From the NCBI GenBank assembly GCA_018417955.1, contig JACTVC010000017.1, positions 310,001 through 374,000 of the forward strand: DNA of 64,000 nucleotides, given 5' to 3'. Position numbers and translations under genes: made by a program. The DNA is from Laccaria trichodermophora (taxonomy: Eukaryota > Basidiomycota > Agaricomycetes > Agaricales > Hydnangiaceae). Below are positions 33,548 through 45,714 of this stretch, piece by piece. Position 1 is the stretch's first letter. The number at the start of each line of letters is the position of its first letter. The notes under the pieces are model-generated. The model was not told where the DNA came from. It was given only the letters and a program-made list of their open reading frames with translations, and searched no databases.

Positions 33548-35680
33548 GATCTGGCCCCGAATTGAACAGGGTACCTCTAAGCCTGACTATCTGTCAGCGT
33601 TGGCCAGCTGTATATGTAGAGGTGTATTGTGCGCCTTGCACCACCAGTCCGTAGCATGTCCAGTGAGACTCAGACTAAAGAGGTGTCCAATTACAACGAA
33701 TACCGCCGTAGAAGGGTCGGCCAGCCTAAAAAAAATATCCCAAGTTCTGTGAAGGTACATCCTGCGCATCTGGTAAAAGCAAAATTCATTTAAGCACATA
33801 TCCAGTGTTCTCGAATCGAACAGGATACCTCTATGTAGCACATAGGTTTGAAGAACGTAGAGGTGCGCTGCACCTGCCCCACCAGGCCGTGATGTATCCA
33901 GTCACTACATCAGGAAAATCACATCACGTGTGGCATGTGTGGCACCACGCTTCTCATGCAAACCACGGTCAGCCACACTCCCACAAACAATGATGGGGAC
34001 ATTATAACCTGTGGTGGCGAAGCGTGGCGACACACCCACCACAATCATTCGTGGCACCACAAACTCATCATAATTTCATTATAGGGCCACAAATCCAGCT
34101 TTTAAATACACCACACTGCCCAAATGCAAACATAAAAATCATTTATTGGTATTATACTATGTACAAAACAACACGTAAATACTATATTGTAACAAAAGAG
34201 TGAATGAGAATGATTCGGGGAACTCACCCAATCATCATTGATGCAGCCCTCCTCCGTGAGATCAATGAGGTCCTGTTTGTGACAGAGGTCAGGAATGAGG
34301 TAAGAGTGAGATGGGGAAAGCGCACCACCAAAGAACGAACATGGGACAGTGAGTACTTAACGTTCGCGTCCTACAATATACGACAGCAACAAATGAGCTT
34401 GTCGTTTGGCTGCCAGATCACCGACGGAGATTCAGCACCTAGATTCCGTGTTAGAAAGATAAGTGGTGGGGAGGTGAGCTTGCCTCACCTCGGCTCGTTG
34501 TGATCCGCTTCCGTTGTCGTTTGCATAAATGGTCGTGGTCGGTTTTGGTTGGCGTCGTTGTTGGCTGTTGCCAGATCACCGACAGAGATGTAGCACCTAG
34601 ATTCCGTGTTAGAAAGATAAGTGGTGGGGCCTCACCTTTGTCGTTTGCGTAAATGATTGTAGTCAGTTTTAGTTGGTGTTGTCGTTGGGTGTTGTTTGTG
34701 CTTGTGGGCGGTGTGCTGTGGACTTGCCGCATCGTCATTGCAATTGGGGGCGGTTGAAGGATGGTCGTTGTTTGCCATGTTGCCGTTGGCGACATGGCCC
34801 CTGCTTCTCTTGTTAAAAAAAGTAAAGAGGAGACTAGTCAGATGGCTCACCTCGCTGTCCGTCGTTTGTCATTCTCCATCTGTTGTTGTTTGCCACGTCA
34901 CCGACAGCGACGTGGCCCCTGTGCGTTGTAGTAAAAGACGAGAAGCGGAGGGAGTTCAGATGGCTCACCTTGAGTTGACCTTGAGTAACGTGTGCAGTGA
35001 TGACGACACGCATCGTCACCGTCTGCACATCCCAGGTGGTTGTCGTTGTCGTTGAGGTAGGTCGTTGTTTGTGTTGTTGAGGCCTGAGGTGCAATAATGG
35101 TTGGGTGCAGTTGAACGATGGTTACTCGAGATGGTGGTGGTGACACGTTGCCGCAGTGGAGAGAGACTACCAGAGGAAGGAGCATGAACTGAGCATGAAG
35201 CAGCATGAAGCCCGAGAAAAAGTTCAGAAGTCCAAAATTTTCCGATGTTCAACATGTCACATGATCGATACACATACATGCGACAACAGCTCCGTGGCGT
35301 GAAGGATTATTGTGACACACATGGCACAATTTATCTGGAGATCAAAATTATGGCGGTGTGGCGCCAGATCCATCACTCTGGCCACACTCCGCCACGCGAT
35401 CACGACCTGCCACACATTTGCGATTTTCCTGATGTAGTCACTATCAGAATGACATCAGTTAATCGGATAGTTGAGCTTGGAATGTAAATTCAAGCATCCC
35501 TGAGACGGCCGCCGTAATACCATCTGGCATGGAAGTACTGGCCAGCCTGCGTATCTTGTCAATCGTAAAATTTCAGCGATGACTGATGACCTGTTCCCGG
35601 ATCGAACCAGGGGATGCCTCTATGCACGCGTCAAAGCACGGAAAGGTACGCACCACTGCACCAGGCTGCTGTGTATTCGA
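33548..35680 (-). repeat. tRNA-like repeat trimer 1 of block A (interrupted)
   Basis: Three tRNA-like modules read on the minus strand at about 33549-33650, 33804-33888 and 35587-35680. Each has an A-box-like start (CTGGTGGTGC or CTGGTGGCGCAGGTG), a central inverted repeat, and a B-box-like end (GTTCGATTCGGGA or GGTTCGATCCGGGAA). Module spacing is about 250 bp, apart from the 1.5-kb element inserted between the second and third. The equivalent uninterrupted trimer in block B is 49276-49905. Confidence 0.65.
33907..35435. mobile_element. Non-autonomous DNA transposon, about 1.53 kb, hAT-like
   Basis: The ends are ACATCAGGAAAATC and its complement GATTTTCCTGATGT, flanked by AGTCACT at 33900-33906 and 35436-35442. 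Related sites without the insert are at 36549-36570 and 49628-49640. Subterminal zones carry many TGTGGC/GCCACA and GTGGCG motifs. Inside is a direct repeat of about 45 bp (about 34421-34466 and 34573-34620, containing GCACCTAGATTCCGTGTTAG). Frames are short and I see no transposase. The 7-8-bp duplication suggests hAT, but the class is not certain. Confidence 0.7.
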
Positions 35681-36215
35681 AATTGGAGGGCAAGTTATCG
35701 GCCAGTGAGTGTCAAGACACAAGACTAAACTTTCATATATGTGTAGGTGTGGTGAATGAAGGAAGGGCTTCAGATTCGCCAAATCGATCGATCGTTGAAT
35801 GGGATGAGTCGAAAGAGCCTTGCGAAATTTGTGCGAAATGTCCGCTGATAGGTACCGAGTAGAATCGAGGGCGAGGGCTCCAAACCGGAGTTGGGGGATG
35901 CTACCCAAGCGGAGTGTCCAGGGATATTGAATCCGATCTTCATGTACGTTGTGGTTTTGGAGACTGAAGATAGATATTAAATAGCTGTTCGCTTTATTCT
36001 GGACTTGTGACTGTACTTACTGCACACATCGCGAACTTCAGGGTTGAAAAACTTCTCCAAGGGTATCGTTCATAGGGCAAGTTTGGGGCAAGGCGTTGAA
36101 CTGTCCAATAAAGAGGTTCCATCGGAGCCTTGGTGCTAGACTGCTAGTTAGTAGACCAGCCAGCGTGTTTAAAAAAAACAGCTTTCATACTGGGGGTCTT
36201 ATGGACCTTGTATGG

Positions 36216-36818
36216 ACCTGGTCCCGAATTGAACAGGGTACGTCTAAGCCTGACTATCCATCAGCTGAATAGGTAGAAGTGCGTTGTGCATCCCGCGCCA
36301 CCAGTCCGTGGTATAAACACTCAGACCCAGACTAAAGAGATGTCCAACCATGACAGAGACCGCCAGAGAAAGGTCGGCGGGCCTAGAAATATACTCCTTC
36401 CCTGGAGGAGGTCAAGACTAGCCTGCGCATCTGGTAAAAGCGAAGATGTAAAAATTATACCATATATACCCAGTGTTCCTGAGTTGAACAGGATACCTCT
36501 AGGTCTTCAACACCTAGAGATGCACTGCACCTGCGCCACCAGGCCGTGATATATCCAGTCACTATGTATCAGAATAAAGTTAGTTCATCGAATAGTTGAG
36601 CCTGAAATAAATCCAAGTATTCCAGAGACGGCCGTAACACCACTGTGCATGGAAGTAGTCAAGACCAACCTGTGTATTTTGCCAATTGTAAAATTCAAGC
36701 AGCTTCACTGCAGTTGATTCATGACCTGGTCCCGGATTGAACCTGAGGATGCCTCTATGTACGCACCTTGAAAGCGTAGGTAGAGGTACACACCACTGCA
36801 CCAGGCCGCTGTATATCC
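36216..36818 (-). repeat. tRNA-like repeat trimer 2 of block A
   Basis: Three minus-strand modules lie at about 36217-36310, 36470-36548 and 36722-36816, spaced about 252 bp. The third has a near-perfect B box (GGTTCAATCCGGGACC) and a long paired central stem between CCTCTACC and its partner GCCTCTATG. A 5' flank (TCATAGGGCAAG, GGCGTTGAACTG) and a 3' flank (CCGAGTAGAATCGA) recur with each trimer, marking a composite repeat of about 1.1 kb. Confidence 0.65.
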
Positions 36819-37503
36819 GGAATTGGGGCACGAGCAAGTTATCGGCGAAGAAAAGGCTCCTTCCTCCCATAGGTATGCAGGCGTAATAGAACTTGAAAGA
36901 AGAGCTGCGGATTCGTCAAATCGATCGATCGCTGGATGTGACAAGTCAAAGGTCGGCCTTGCGAGATGTCCGCCGAGTACCGAGTAGAATCGAAGGCAAG
37001 CACCACTGACTTGCCACTGACCAGCCATAAGTAGTAGATTGATAGCTTGGAGATCCAGAAGATCCATATCGCCGCCTCAGATCAAAAAGAAAGTAAAATA
37101 ATTAAAAAAAACAATCACATAACATACTTAGCAAATAAACTACTACAAGCGTTATACGAAATGACTGAATAATCGGCAGGTCAATTGCGAGAAGAGGAAA
37201 ACTCGACAAGGTGCATGCAAAGTAGGTAAACTAAAGTAAGAAGAAAGCTCAGACTCCGTGTGTGTCTGTGTGTCTGGATGAGCGGGCTACGAAGGAGAAT
37301 CGAAAGTGTATGTGTGTGTGCCGTGAAGGGGTAAGAGGGAACGGAGTAAGTACTCGAAACAATCAACAGTACCTGCTTCTCAAAGGACATTCCCTTTGTC
37401 CTTCATTTTTCATGTTAGGTAGGGAGGGCTTTTTCCTTTCTTCCACAACGTCAGTCTTCCCACCCAAAACACTCAAAAAAAAAAACTCACCTCCTCCCAA
37501 AGC

Positions 37504-39080
37504 CTACATCCTCTCCTCCGTTGGCAAACTATCATAAGTAGGCGGAATCTCCGCCTCAACCACATGTTCCTGCTCTCCCTCAATAACAGGCACCCTCCCT
37601 CCATCCCTATGAACAACCACCGACTCAGGCCTCCCACCTGCATAATTCGAAGAAGAGGGTCCGCCAGCAAGGTACGCCTGATGCGCCGCCTCCCCCACGC
37701 CCCCCACATGCTGAGAATACTCCCCATCTTGAGAAGGGTTCATAACGTGCGCTCCTCCCCCCCTCATACCCAACGCCTCCATCTCCTTCGTGCTTCGTGG
37801 GTTGTTGTAATACGCTCCTGCCCCCGCAGCATTACCACCGGCCCCACCGCTGGAATTAGTCGTGTTCGTATGTGCTACGGAGGGACCAGGGGACGGCCCG
37901 CGTCCGATGGGTGGTGCGTATGGCGATACGCCATGTGAAGAGGAGTGGTCCGAAATGGTGCTTGGGCCTTGATTAAGGAAGGCGCTGTGTGTAGGTGATA
38001 GAGCACGAGGGTCTTGTTGTTGCTGTTGGCCATAAGCTCCGTACCCCGCCACGCCCGCTCCCAAGAGGGGTGAAGCAGCTGCAGCAGGGTAGGCATTGGC
38101 CATTTCCTGCTGTTGCGGGTTGTAAGTGAAGGGAGTGACGATGCCTCCACCGATGATTGACCCAGCCAACCGCCCGCCCATCCCGTCGTCTTCGTTTAAG
38201 AGCTGGTCGTCGTCGAGGTTAACTTGTGGGAGTGTCCCACCGCCGCCTCTGCCTCCGTGGTGCTGTAGACGCGCTGGGTCAAAGTTCCCGTCAAAGTCGT
38301 CTAGGTTATTCCGACGTTGTTGGAGAAGGAAGAAGACGATTAGAGCTAGGAGGGCGAGGCCACCTACACCTGTGAGTTGAGAGTGTTAGCTTGGTAATTA
38401 TGATTGGGAAGGACGGAGAGAGAAGCTTACCTCCAACAACACCACCTACAATAGCACCGACATTCGTTGAACTGTGATTATTTTGCGGAGAAGGGCCATT
38501 AGTGATTACTGAGCCTGGGCCCACAACGGTGCTGACTTGGATATAAGTTGTGAAGACTTGACCATTGGAGGTTGTCCTAAGATAGGAAGTGTGATAAGAA
38601 TTGATGAGAATCAGGAAAGTGTGGAGCCGGAAGCTGCTCCACGCCAGTGTGGAAAGGGGTAGGGACGTACACAGAAGCAGAAGTCCAAATGGACGTGGAT
38701 GACGTGGTCAAAGTTGTGAGCAACGGCGAAGTCGAACTCGGCGAACTCAACGAGGAGCTGAGACTTTCTGAACTGGAACTTGAACTGGGAGGGATGGAGC
38801 TCTGGGAGCTGGAGCTAGAAGGACTCGAGCTGGGAGGAGTCGAGCTTTGTGTTGGTGATGACGATGACTCTGTCGAGACTGCCGACGATGGAGGGACTGT
38901 TGGAAGCAGATTAGCATGGCAACATACATCGATAGGGAAAGAGAACCAGGAAGGATAGAACGAGTCGTATCTGACGCCGTCGTTGTTGACACTATGGGGA
39001 GTGACAACGACATCGGCGACAACACCGGCGGAAGGGAGGACATTCGTCTACACCAGCTAGAGGCAGGTCTCAGTAGTACA
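37504..39080 (-). CDS. Ser-rich single-pass membrane protein, copy B
   Basis: Read from about 39060 downward: an extracellular part with a Val/Asp-rich stretch and then a long Ser/Pro-rich region (poly-Ser blocks at about 38700-38880); an exon with TTSNGQVFTTYIQVSTVVGP and NNHSSTNVGAIVGGVVGG; a membrane helix beginning GGLALLALIVFF; and RRRRN-type positive residues. The long Gly/Pro/Gln-rich cytoplasmic tail has LPQVNLDDDQLLNEDDG, MANAYPAAAASPLLG, GPSPGPSVAHTN, MNPSQDGEYSQ, VVVHRDGGRVPVIEG and a final PPTYDSLPTEERM, ending at a TAG at 37504. A positive-inside helix and Ser-rich ectodomain resemble fungal wall-stress sensor-like proteins in layout only. An intron lies at about 38370-38430 and others upstream; the start codon is not identified with confidence. 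The PPTY motif could recruit WW-domain proteins such as Rsp5-type ligases (inference). Confidence 0.7.
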
Positions 39081-39199
39081 AGGAAGAGACAAGTATAATG
39101 CAGGCGGCAAGAGTAAAGGGACTATTCTTGGTTCAAGTCATCATCCTTGCCTCAACCCATCTGCCTCCTTTTTTGCCTGCCGGCTCCCACTTTTTTGGA

Positions 39200-40002
39200 G
39201 TTGCTCTCATTCAGGGTATTATCCCTGCCCAAGTCGACGAGGGGTCTGACCCAGAAAAAGGTGATCCACCCCCAGGAGGAAGTGTAATCTTCCGGGGAGA
39301 CAGATCGGCCCTGTTTGATGTTAGTCATTTGCCGAAAGAATAGAAGGGATAACGCACGATCTCGGATGGATCGATGAGGGTGCTGGGAACGGCGAAAGGC
39401 ATGCTGAGTATGAAACATAATAGGCTGATGATGGCAACGAGGTTTGTGGAGATAGCGAGGATGGTGAGGGGAGGAGGCTATGGGATGGAGAAGACGGTAT
39501 GGTCGTAAATCAACCCGCCAATTTGGAGAACGGAAGAGCAGAGGAAGAGGAGGTAGATGGTAAACACATCGTATGGTGGTGTAGCCGTTGGATGGGCAAT
39601 GTGTCGTATGACGGTGTATAGCCATACAAGGGCGATAAGGAAGGGAAGAACACCGCTCTGAGGATCCTTGTACAGGCTGAAGGAGCCATGCGCAATCCAA
39701 CAGAACGTTTCGGTGACACCGACGAACACGCACACGAGCGTGCGCCAAAGTGGGACCGATTCCTCGACCAACTCTCCGTCTTTCTCCTCAACTTCTTCAT
39801 CCAATGCCTCTGCTTCATGCAAGGTTATGTATTCCTGAAAGGGCGCCTTGACGATTGCGTATTTTTTGCGAAGAGCGCTGGGCACGGGAATGGAGAAGAG
39901 ACAAATGGCCAAAAGGAAGGAAAAGGGCAGCAATGCACCCCATGTATCCCTCACACACATGTTTCGAAAGTCGAATGGCCCGTCGTCGTCGCACAGGCGC
40001 AT
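39200..40002 (-). pseudogene. ABC-C transporter, N-terminal stub of block B
   Basis: The first exon (40002 downward, MRLCDDDGPFDFRN) is nearly identical to that of the intact transporter. A frame change near 39480 introduces a stop after TVFSIP, where the intact copy continues. Homology goes on past the first intron (GTGCGTTATCC, about 39355) into the GRSVSPEDYTSSWGWITFFW exon and ends abruptly at about 39203 within DNTLNES. There it joins, over TTTTTTGGAG, the upstream flank of the Ser-rich membrane gene. All of TMD1, NBD1, TMD2 and NBD2 are missing, so a deletion of about 6 kb removed most of the transporter from this block. Confidence 0.85.
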
Positions 40003-41209
40003 GGTGATGGTGAGAGGAGGGATGAAGATTGAAGAAGAGAAGTTGACTAAACACGTGGGTTATATAAGTCCCGAGGGCGCTTAAACACGTCATCGGAAGG
40101 GGCAGTCCTCCGACGCTGTTATCAAGTCTCCTCCTAGTGACCTCTAACGCGTCAATCACTTTTGCAACGTTGATAAATAGCAATACACTGTAGTTACTTA
40201 TATTGACGCTCATCGATTAGAGCAGTTTACCAGATGCTGCATTCAGTGTTGTCAAGTCCAGCCTGAGTATGTTGTACAAGTGTTGTGCAAGCGACCGGCA
40301 TTTAGTTTATCGTAAATCGCCAAGAAAGGACCACGGTAAGTGAGATTGTTGATACACGGGGTTGCTAATTCCATGCCCCTTATCAATGCAACGTCTGTTA
40401 TCTTCACTGGTTACGTTGTTCACTGTATCTTATGTGTAAAAATTGTAAACCAGAAAAAAGGACAAACCTCGCCACAGCACTATCACAACGGGCGTTCAGT
40501 ACTCAGTCGTCTGTCTTTTCAGTCTTGGGGCTGGCAAACAATGGTGCAAAATTCTCAAACGACGCGCCACACCATAAGAACAAGCCGATAGAGATAGACG
40601 CGTCAAGTAATTGGCATTTGGCATGCAAGTGGTATGATACACGAAAATTTGACGATCGGTCTCTCCAGGTGACGGCCTAATTCCAACGGCATTGGCGAAA
40701 ATTTTCTCGCTATTGACACAATCGTGGTTCTGAAATGCTGAAGAAGGGAAGACCAATAAACAACGCAGGCTTTCCAAATCACGTCAGTTATCGTCCCCAC
40801 GTACATTTATCTTCTTCAACTTGAGCTTACAGTTGCAAGCCAAGGCATTCCAGCGGAATTTCAAGGCATCTGTTCAGCACGCATATCCATGGAAGGATTG
40901 GGCTGTATAATCAATCCATCAGTAATTGAGCAAATCAGTTTCCATGGGTTTCTCAACCCTGGCAACCTCCGAAAACCACTAAAAACCTTGAAACATTGAA
41001 AAATATCAAAACTTGGCAACCTATGTATCCTTTGGTGGAAACCTGTGGAAACCCGCCGCCCAAATAGAGTAAGATATTTAAAGATATCCACGATCACTAG
41101 CCCTGACCGGAGAAACCCTTAGACTACTCCTTTTCGGGTTTCCGGACACCCCGGCAACTTCCAAAACCAGTAAAAACCCGGTATCTATTTTGCCATGTTA
41201 CTGATGTCA
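40003..41209. other. Spacer of block B; no gene
   Basis: 40050-40330 repeats the transporter promoter and the GTTGTACAAG repeats of block A. 40800-40905 is repeated directly at 42804-42905 (CTTCAACTTGAGCTTA, TTCCAGCG). 40960-41190 holds two diverged copies of a GGCAAC..CCAAAACCAGTAAAAACC unit (near 40972 and 41153) of unknown nature. Confidence 0.45.
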
Positions 41210-42738
41210 GGGTCTGTTCGGTAATGAGAATGCGAGCGCATTCTCAGTCTCGTTCCCGACGTTATAGGGCAGGATCAAGCGCTGTTCAGGAGGGAGATAA
41301 GATCCCATCAGCGGACTTTAAAGTCGGAGGCAAAAAAATGAGAAAGTTCACGCGCAAGATCCTGCCCTATAACGTCTGGTGCATTTTGATAGGAAGGGGT
41401 AGGCTCGTGTGACAGGCTTGTAACACACCTCATCCTCAAGAAGTCCTGCATCCCAAATCATCTCTACATCTTTCATATCAGCTCCAAAATTATTTCCGAA
41501 TTTTGTAGCATGCTTTATCACCAATTAGGTATAAAATAACTGAGCTCTACACTCTAGCTTCATTATGAGCAATTAAACATAGTTGAAGGAGAATACAAGC
41601 CTTCTAAAAGGTCAGTGGTGCAGGAAACAAAATCAGTCTTTCAAAATCAGCTTGTAAAAATAAAAGCTAAAATTCTATTTAATCCTATGTACAAAACAAT
41701 GACAAGGGACAGCATTTTGCACTTCACAGTACCCAGATTTGTGCATTGGATAAGGCAAAATATGTTATCTGCTTGTGCAACATCCCTACAGTCCAAAGCA
41801 GGGAACTTGCATATCCTCAGTTCCATAAGGCCAAAACATATAGTCTACATGGTTTCCAAGCCATTAGGCAGGTCTACACCAGTCTCAGAAATTTATTAGT
41901 AAAATATGTGGTTGTGTAATCAACATTTGATTTTGACCAAGTAGCATGCCTCTTAAAGAGAGAGAAAAATGCACAACTAGTCGGATTCAATCAAGGTAGT
42001 GCAATAAAGTCATTTTCAGAAAGGCCATTTGAGTTGGTAGTGTTATTTCGTCGCCTAAGGAGGAGGAGGAATGTGTGAGCAAAAGTGACCACCGTGACGT
42101 TGTCACACGAGCCTACCCCTACTAATCAAATTGCACCAGATGTAGTAGAGAGGTCCTGTGTTCATGTTTTTGTTCGCTTTTTTTGCCTCCGACTTTAAAC
42201 TCAGTGGACCGCCGGACCGGACCTCTCTACACATCTGGAGCCGAGATTAGCGCATTCTCATTTTGATGGCAGCTGGATTATTCCCACCCACCAAATACTA
42301 AGAAAATATTCAGACTCCGAATGATCACTTCTCATGCAACATCATCACCACCCAAACCTCCTCAACGTCGTCCCGAAGTCTCTCGTCATCGTTGAATACA
42401 GCGAGCTCATATATAGTGCACCTCTATTGCCTAAATCTTCTTTTTATTTTTTGTCTACTTATAAATATCAGGCAGAGTTTTATTACAGAATGTCTTGTAT
42501 CAAATGATTTTTATTTAAAAATGTTTATAAAATGTGAGCTCACTGTGCTCGACAGCGAGGGGCACCTTGAGATGATGTCCGTCGACGTGTGACAGTGTGG
42601 AAGGTTTTGACGTTGCATGAGAAGCGATTATTCAGAGTCTGAACATTTTCTTAGCATCCAAGTATATTTGGTGGGTGGGAATAATCCAGCTGCCATCAAA
42701 ATGAGAATGCGCTCGCATTCTCGTTACCGAACAGACCC
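41210..42738. mobile_element. PIF/Harbinger-like non-autonomous element, about 1.53 kb, with nested inverted repeats
   Basis: The ends are GGGTCTGTTCGGTAA (41210) and TTACCGAACAGACCC (to 42738), with TCA at both flanks as a 3-bp target duplication. The GGGTCTGTTCGG end and 3-bp duplication fit PIF/Harbinger. The inverted arms continue inward: GAGAATGCGAGCGCATTCTC at the left end is repeated at the right, and GGGGTAGGCTCGTGTGACA (41397) pairs with its complement near 42120. A second inverted pair, ATTTTGATGGCAGCTGGATT (42260) and its complement (42690), frames about 450 bp inside the right part and looks like a nested insertion. No transposase was recognised. Confidence 0.75.
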
Positions 42739-43017
42739 TCAGGGAAAGGGAGTATGCATCCACCAGGATGCACTACTCCAGCATCAGTTGTCATCCCCCC
42801 GTATATCTTCAACTTGAGCTTAAAGTTGCAAGCCGAGGCATTCCAGCGAAATTTCGAGGCATATGTTCAGCACGCTTGGAAGGATTGGGCTGAATAATCA
42901 TGCCACTTAACTGTTTGAATGATCTTTAACTGGGATATCTGAAATTGGAAGGATGATGTGAATTATATGATTGGTCCCAGGACATAGAAACTGAAGTTGG
43001 GAGAATAATGTGAACCA

Positions 43018-44330
43018 CTACTGCCCACAATAATCGTATCGAACGATATCTTTGACGTTGTCATCAATACCTTGCATGGCCACAAGGTACAAAAAATCCA
43101 GAGAAGGCCGATGAAGTAGCTGTGAGCATCGAACTTGTGCAGCATTGTTCAGCTCCCATCTGGACTCTTCACGATCATAATCCTCGACCGTATCAAGCCA
43201 CAATAAGATCTCCAAACGCAAGCAACGTAACTTGGTGTATCCAGGTAAAGTCAGGACATCATTCAAGTCTGCTAAAAAATCAGGTTGGAGTCTCAAAGTT
43301 GTAGAAACCTTGATGAGGATTTCTTCGAGACCGTTGCTTCTTTCTATCCATCTCAGTTCATGACAAAGACCAAACAGGGGGTTGTCGGGGTCTATCTCGT
43401 CAATGGAAAACCTTAACGAAAGGATCTTGAGATTTTCGAAGGAGCTGGACAGCTGGAAAACACTGTTTAAGGAACATTCCTCATCAACTAAGAAGTGATA
43501 TAGTAGTAAGGCCACCACATGAGAAGCCCAGAAGTCTTCCATTGTGTACCTTTCAAATGAAGCGATGTAAGTTGAGTTGCTCGCTTCAAAATCTCTCGAA
43601 GAGGAGGCAGTGCCTCTTGCTTTGGCAGATCGGCAGTCAACTCCTGGAGATGAGAGAAATCGAGGATCGGGGGGCCATCCTGACCCCTAGCACCACAAAT
43701 CAACCTCTCTAATCCAACGCTTGTTTCACCAAGATTCAATATTTGTAACCTTGCTATAATTCCTGTTTCAGCATTCCCAAGTGGTGCATGGTCCTTGAAC
43801 GCACATGAGTGAATGCCCAAATAGGTGAGGTTGGTGCACGAGGCAAAGAAAGAGACAGGAAAGTTGTGTATGCCCTGAAGAATGAATGTGTCCATTCTCG
43901 GTGAATAGACAAGATGTGAGATGGCAGATTGCAGCTTTGGAGCAACCGAAGCCCAATAGCAAGGGCTGTACATGTACAAACTCAACTCATCGATCATCTT
44001 GAATTGGAGGAAGAGCTGGGAGATGATGTGGACCTCCTCGTCGTTAAAGTTGGAGATCATAAAGAACAAGCTTTGGACGTAGTTTGCAATCTTGGGTGCT
44101 TTGACAAGAATGTTCTTGAGCTTCTTGGCTTTCCTTGCTATGCATTGGGACTGGCCCATGGAATTTCCACTCGACAAGGAGATGTAGCGAAAGAGATGAC
44201 GACGACATCGATGAAGGAACAGACGGGAGGTTTGCGATAGTGTTTTCAGAGCGTCGGTGTCTCTTTCGAACCAGAGATCATCGATGAATTTGTTGATGAG
44301 CTCCTGGGGCAAGAATGTCCCTGGATTCAT
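43018..44330 (-). CDS. F-box/LRR-like protein, copy F-box-1B, 416 aa, two exons
   Basis: Exon 1 (44330-43550) and exon 2 (43487-43018) join across a 62-bp intron (GTACAC..TTAG) with a correct frame. The start is MNPGTFLPQELINKFIDDLW, the F-box-like helix, followed by LKTLSQTSRLFLHRCRRHLF. Leu-rich strands follow: IDELSLYMYSPCYW, MDTFILQGIHNFPVSFF, LTYLGIHSCAF, LQILNLGETSVGLERLICG and FSHLQELTADLP. The C-terminal part has SIDEIDPDNPLFGLCHEL, LRCLRLEILLWLDTVEDYD and a final YDYCGQ. It is the intact partner of F-box-1A. The likely role is substrate recognition in an SCF ubiquitin ligase through the LRR-like part (family knowledge, not shown). Confidence 0.75.
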
Positions 44331-45714
44331 TCTTTAGCTGGAGAATGGGGGGAAGCCGAAAATTGCTGAGTTGAGTGATGTTGTTTACACTAGTTATGGC
44401 ATCAGCTTTCTTATTACCTCATCCAAGTCGTCACTCTTCGGCTTCATGATGACCGCCTTTCTGAACTGTTTCACTGGTTATACAACTTCGCGTCGCGAAG
44501 TTGATTCTAGGACGATGTCTCTCAAGTCTACAACGGACGAACGGGCTCCCTTTTCGGGTGGTGCGGGGCAATGTTGCCAGTATCCATTCTTCGTCATCTA
44601 CGGAATGTTGAAAGAGGTCGATGGCGGTACGGGAAAGGGGCAAGGGGTGTCAATTAGGCGGGGAACAACTTCTCGTTGTCGTGAATGAGAACTCCTTTGT
44701 GGACACCGTCATCTGGAACGATAGAAATTCAAGTTCGGCCTTCAGCGAGTAGACTACCGGTGAAGGCTTGCACTACCAGACTGTGCAGAAACCATGATGT
44801 GGATAGGAGAAGGTAACTTGAAATTCATCATCCTGAATGTTCAACTCACCGTGTCAGAGAGATACCATTGCGGTGGATAGAAACGATGGCGACGACTGAT
44901 GGTGATGTTGAAGCTGAATCAAGGGAGGACCATCTCGTGTTGAACAACAATGAACGCTTGAGATCAACGCGGGCGGGGAACATGCGGGTAACTACTAAGA
45001 TTACCAGAGTGGAAGAGATAAATTAGAGATGTGAAGGGGGTGATGGGGATAGTAAGTTCTGGCTCAAGGTTAAGGAAGGGAAAACCGAACTCACCATGTC
45101 AGACAGATATCAAAGCCTACCGCGAGGAACCCAGAGGGGGGACAAATTGTTCAAAGGAAATTCCATCGTTTTGGGTGGTAGCATTGGTATATCTCAGTTA
45201 AAAGGGACGGTCATTGGGTGCTTTCGGAAGAAATAGAATTTGAACCAAATATACAGACATGGAGAAAACTTCCCATCATGAGACCTTATGGTATCCAATG
45301 ACGCCTGGGCTCGCAGACGTTTGCAGAGGCGGTTCAAAACAATTCATACTCAAGGTAGCACTTTCGCAACATGAATCGGAAAAGCCGGAATCGCGGAATG
45401 GAAGGGGCTGGTTGTATACGTCGTTTGAACAAAGTGAACGACAGGATCTTTGTCCCCATCAATAGACAAGGGTGTGGCAGGGTAAGTAGACTGTGGAGAC
45501 TGAAGTTGGGAAAAGGGAAGGGGAAGGGTGCATTTAATTGCAGTGGTTAACAGCCGTTACGGAGCTACTTCAACCTTCCAACGAAGTTCAGCTCAATAAA
45601 ATAAACAAGTTATAACGGTACCAAGGCAGGAGGATGCATTAACACACCGGATGGCATTGCACGTTGACCCACAAACACAACAAAAAATTCACCAGCAATG
45701 TGAACCACTGCAAC
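44331..45714. other. Spacer between F-box-1B and F-box-2B, no gene seen
   Basis: Counterpart of 28193-29572. It differs by small insertions, among them a short GCGAAGTT duplication near 44490. No conserved reading frame. Confidence 0.5.

Noticed and set aside
34696..35055. 119-codon plus-strand frame
   Set aside because: It lies in the GT-rich interior of the 33907-35435 element, has no family features, and has equally long antisense frames.
39098..39343. Plus-strand frame with a hydrophobic start resembling a signal peptide
   Set aside because: It spans the deletion junction at about 39203 and is antisense to the transporter stub, so the frame is an accident of the join.
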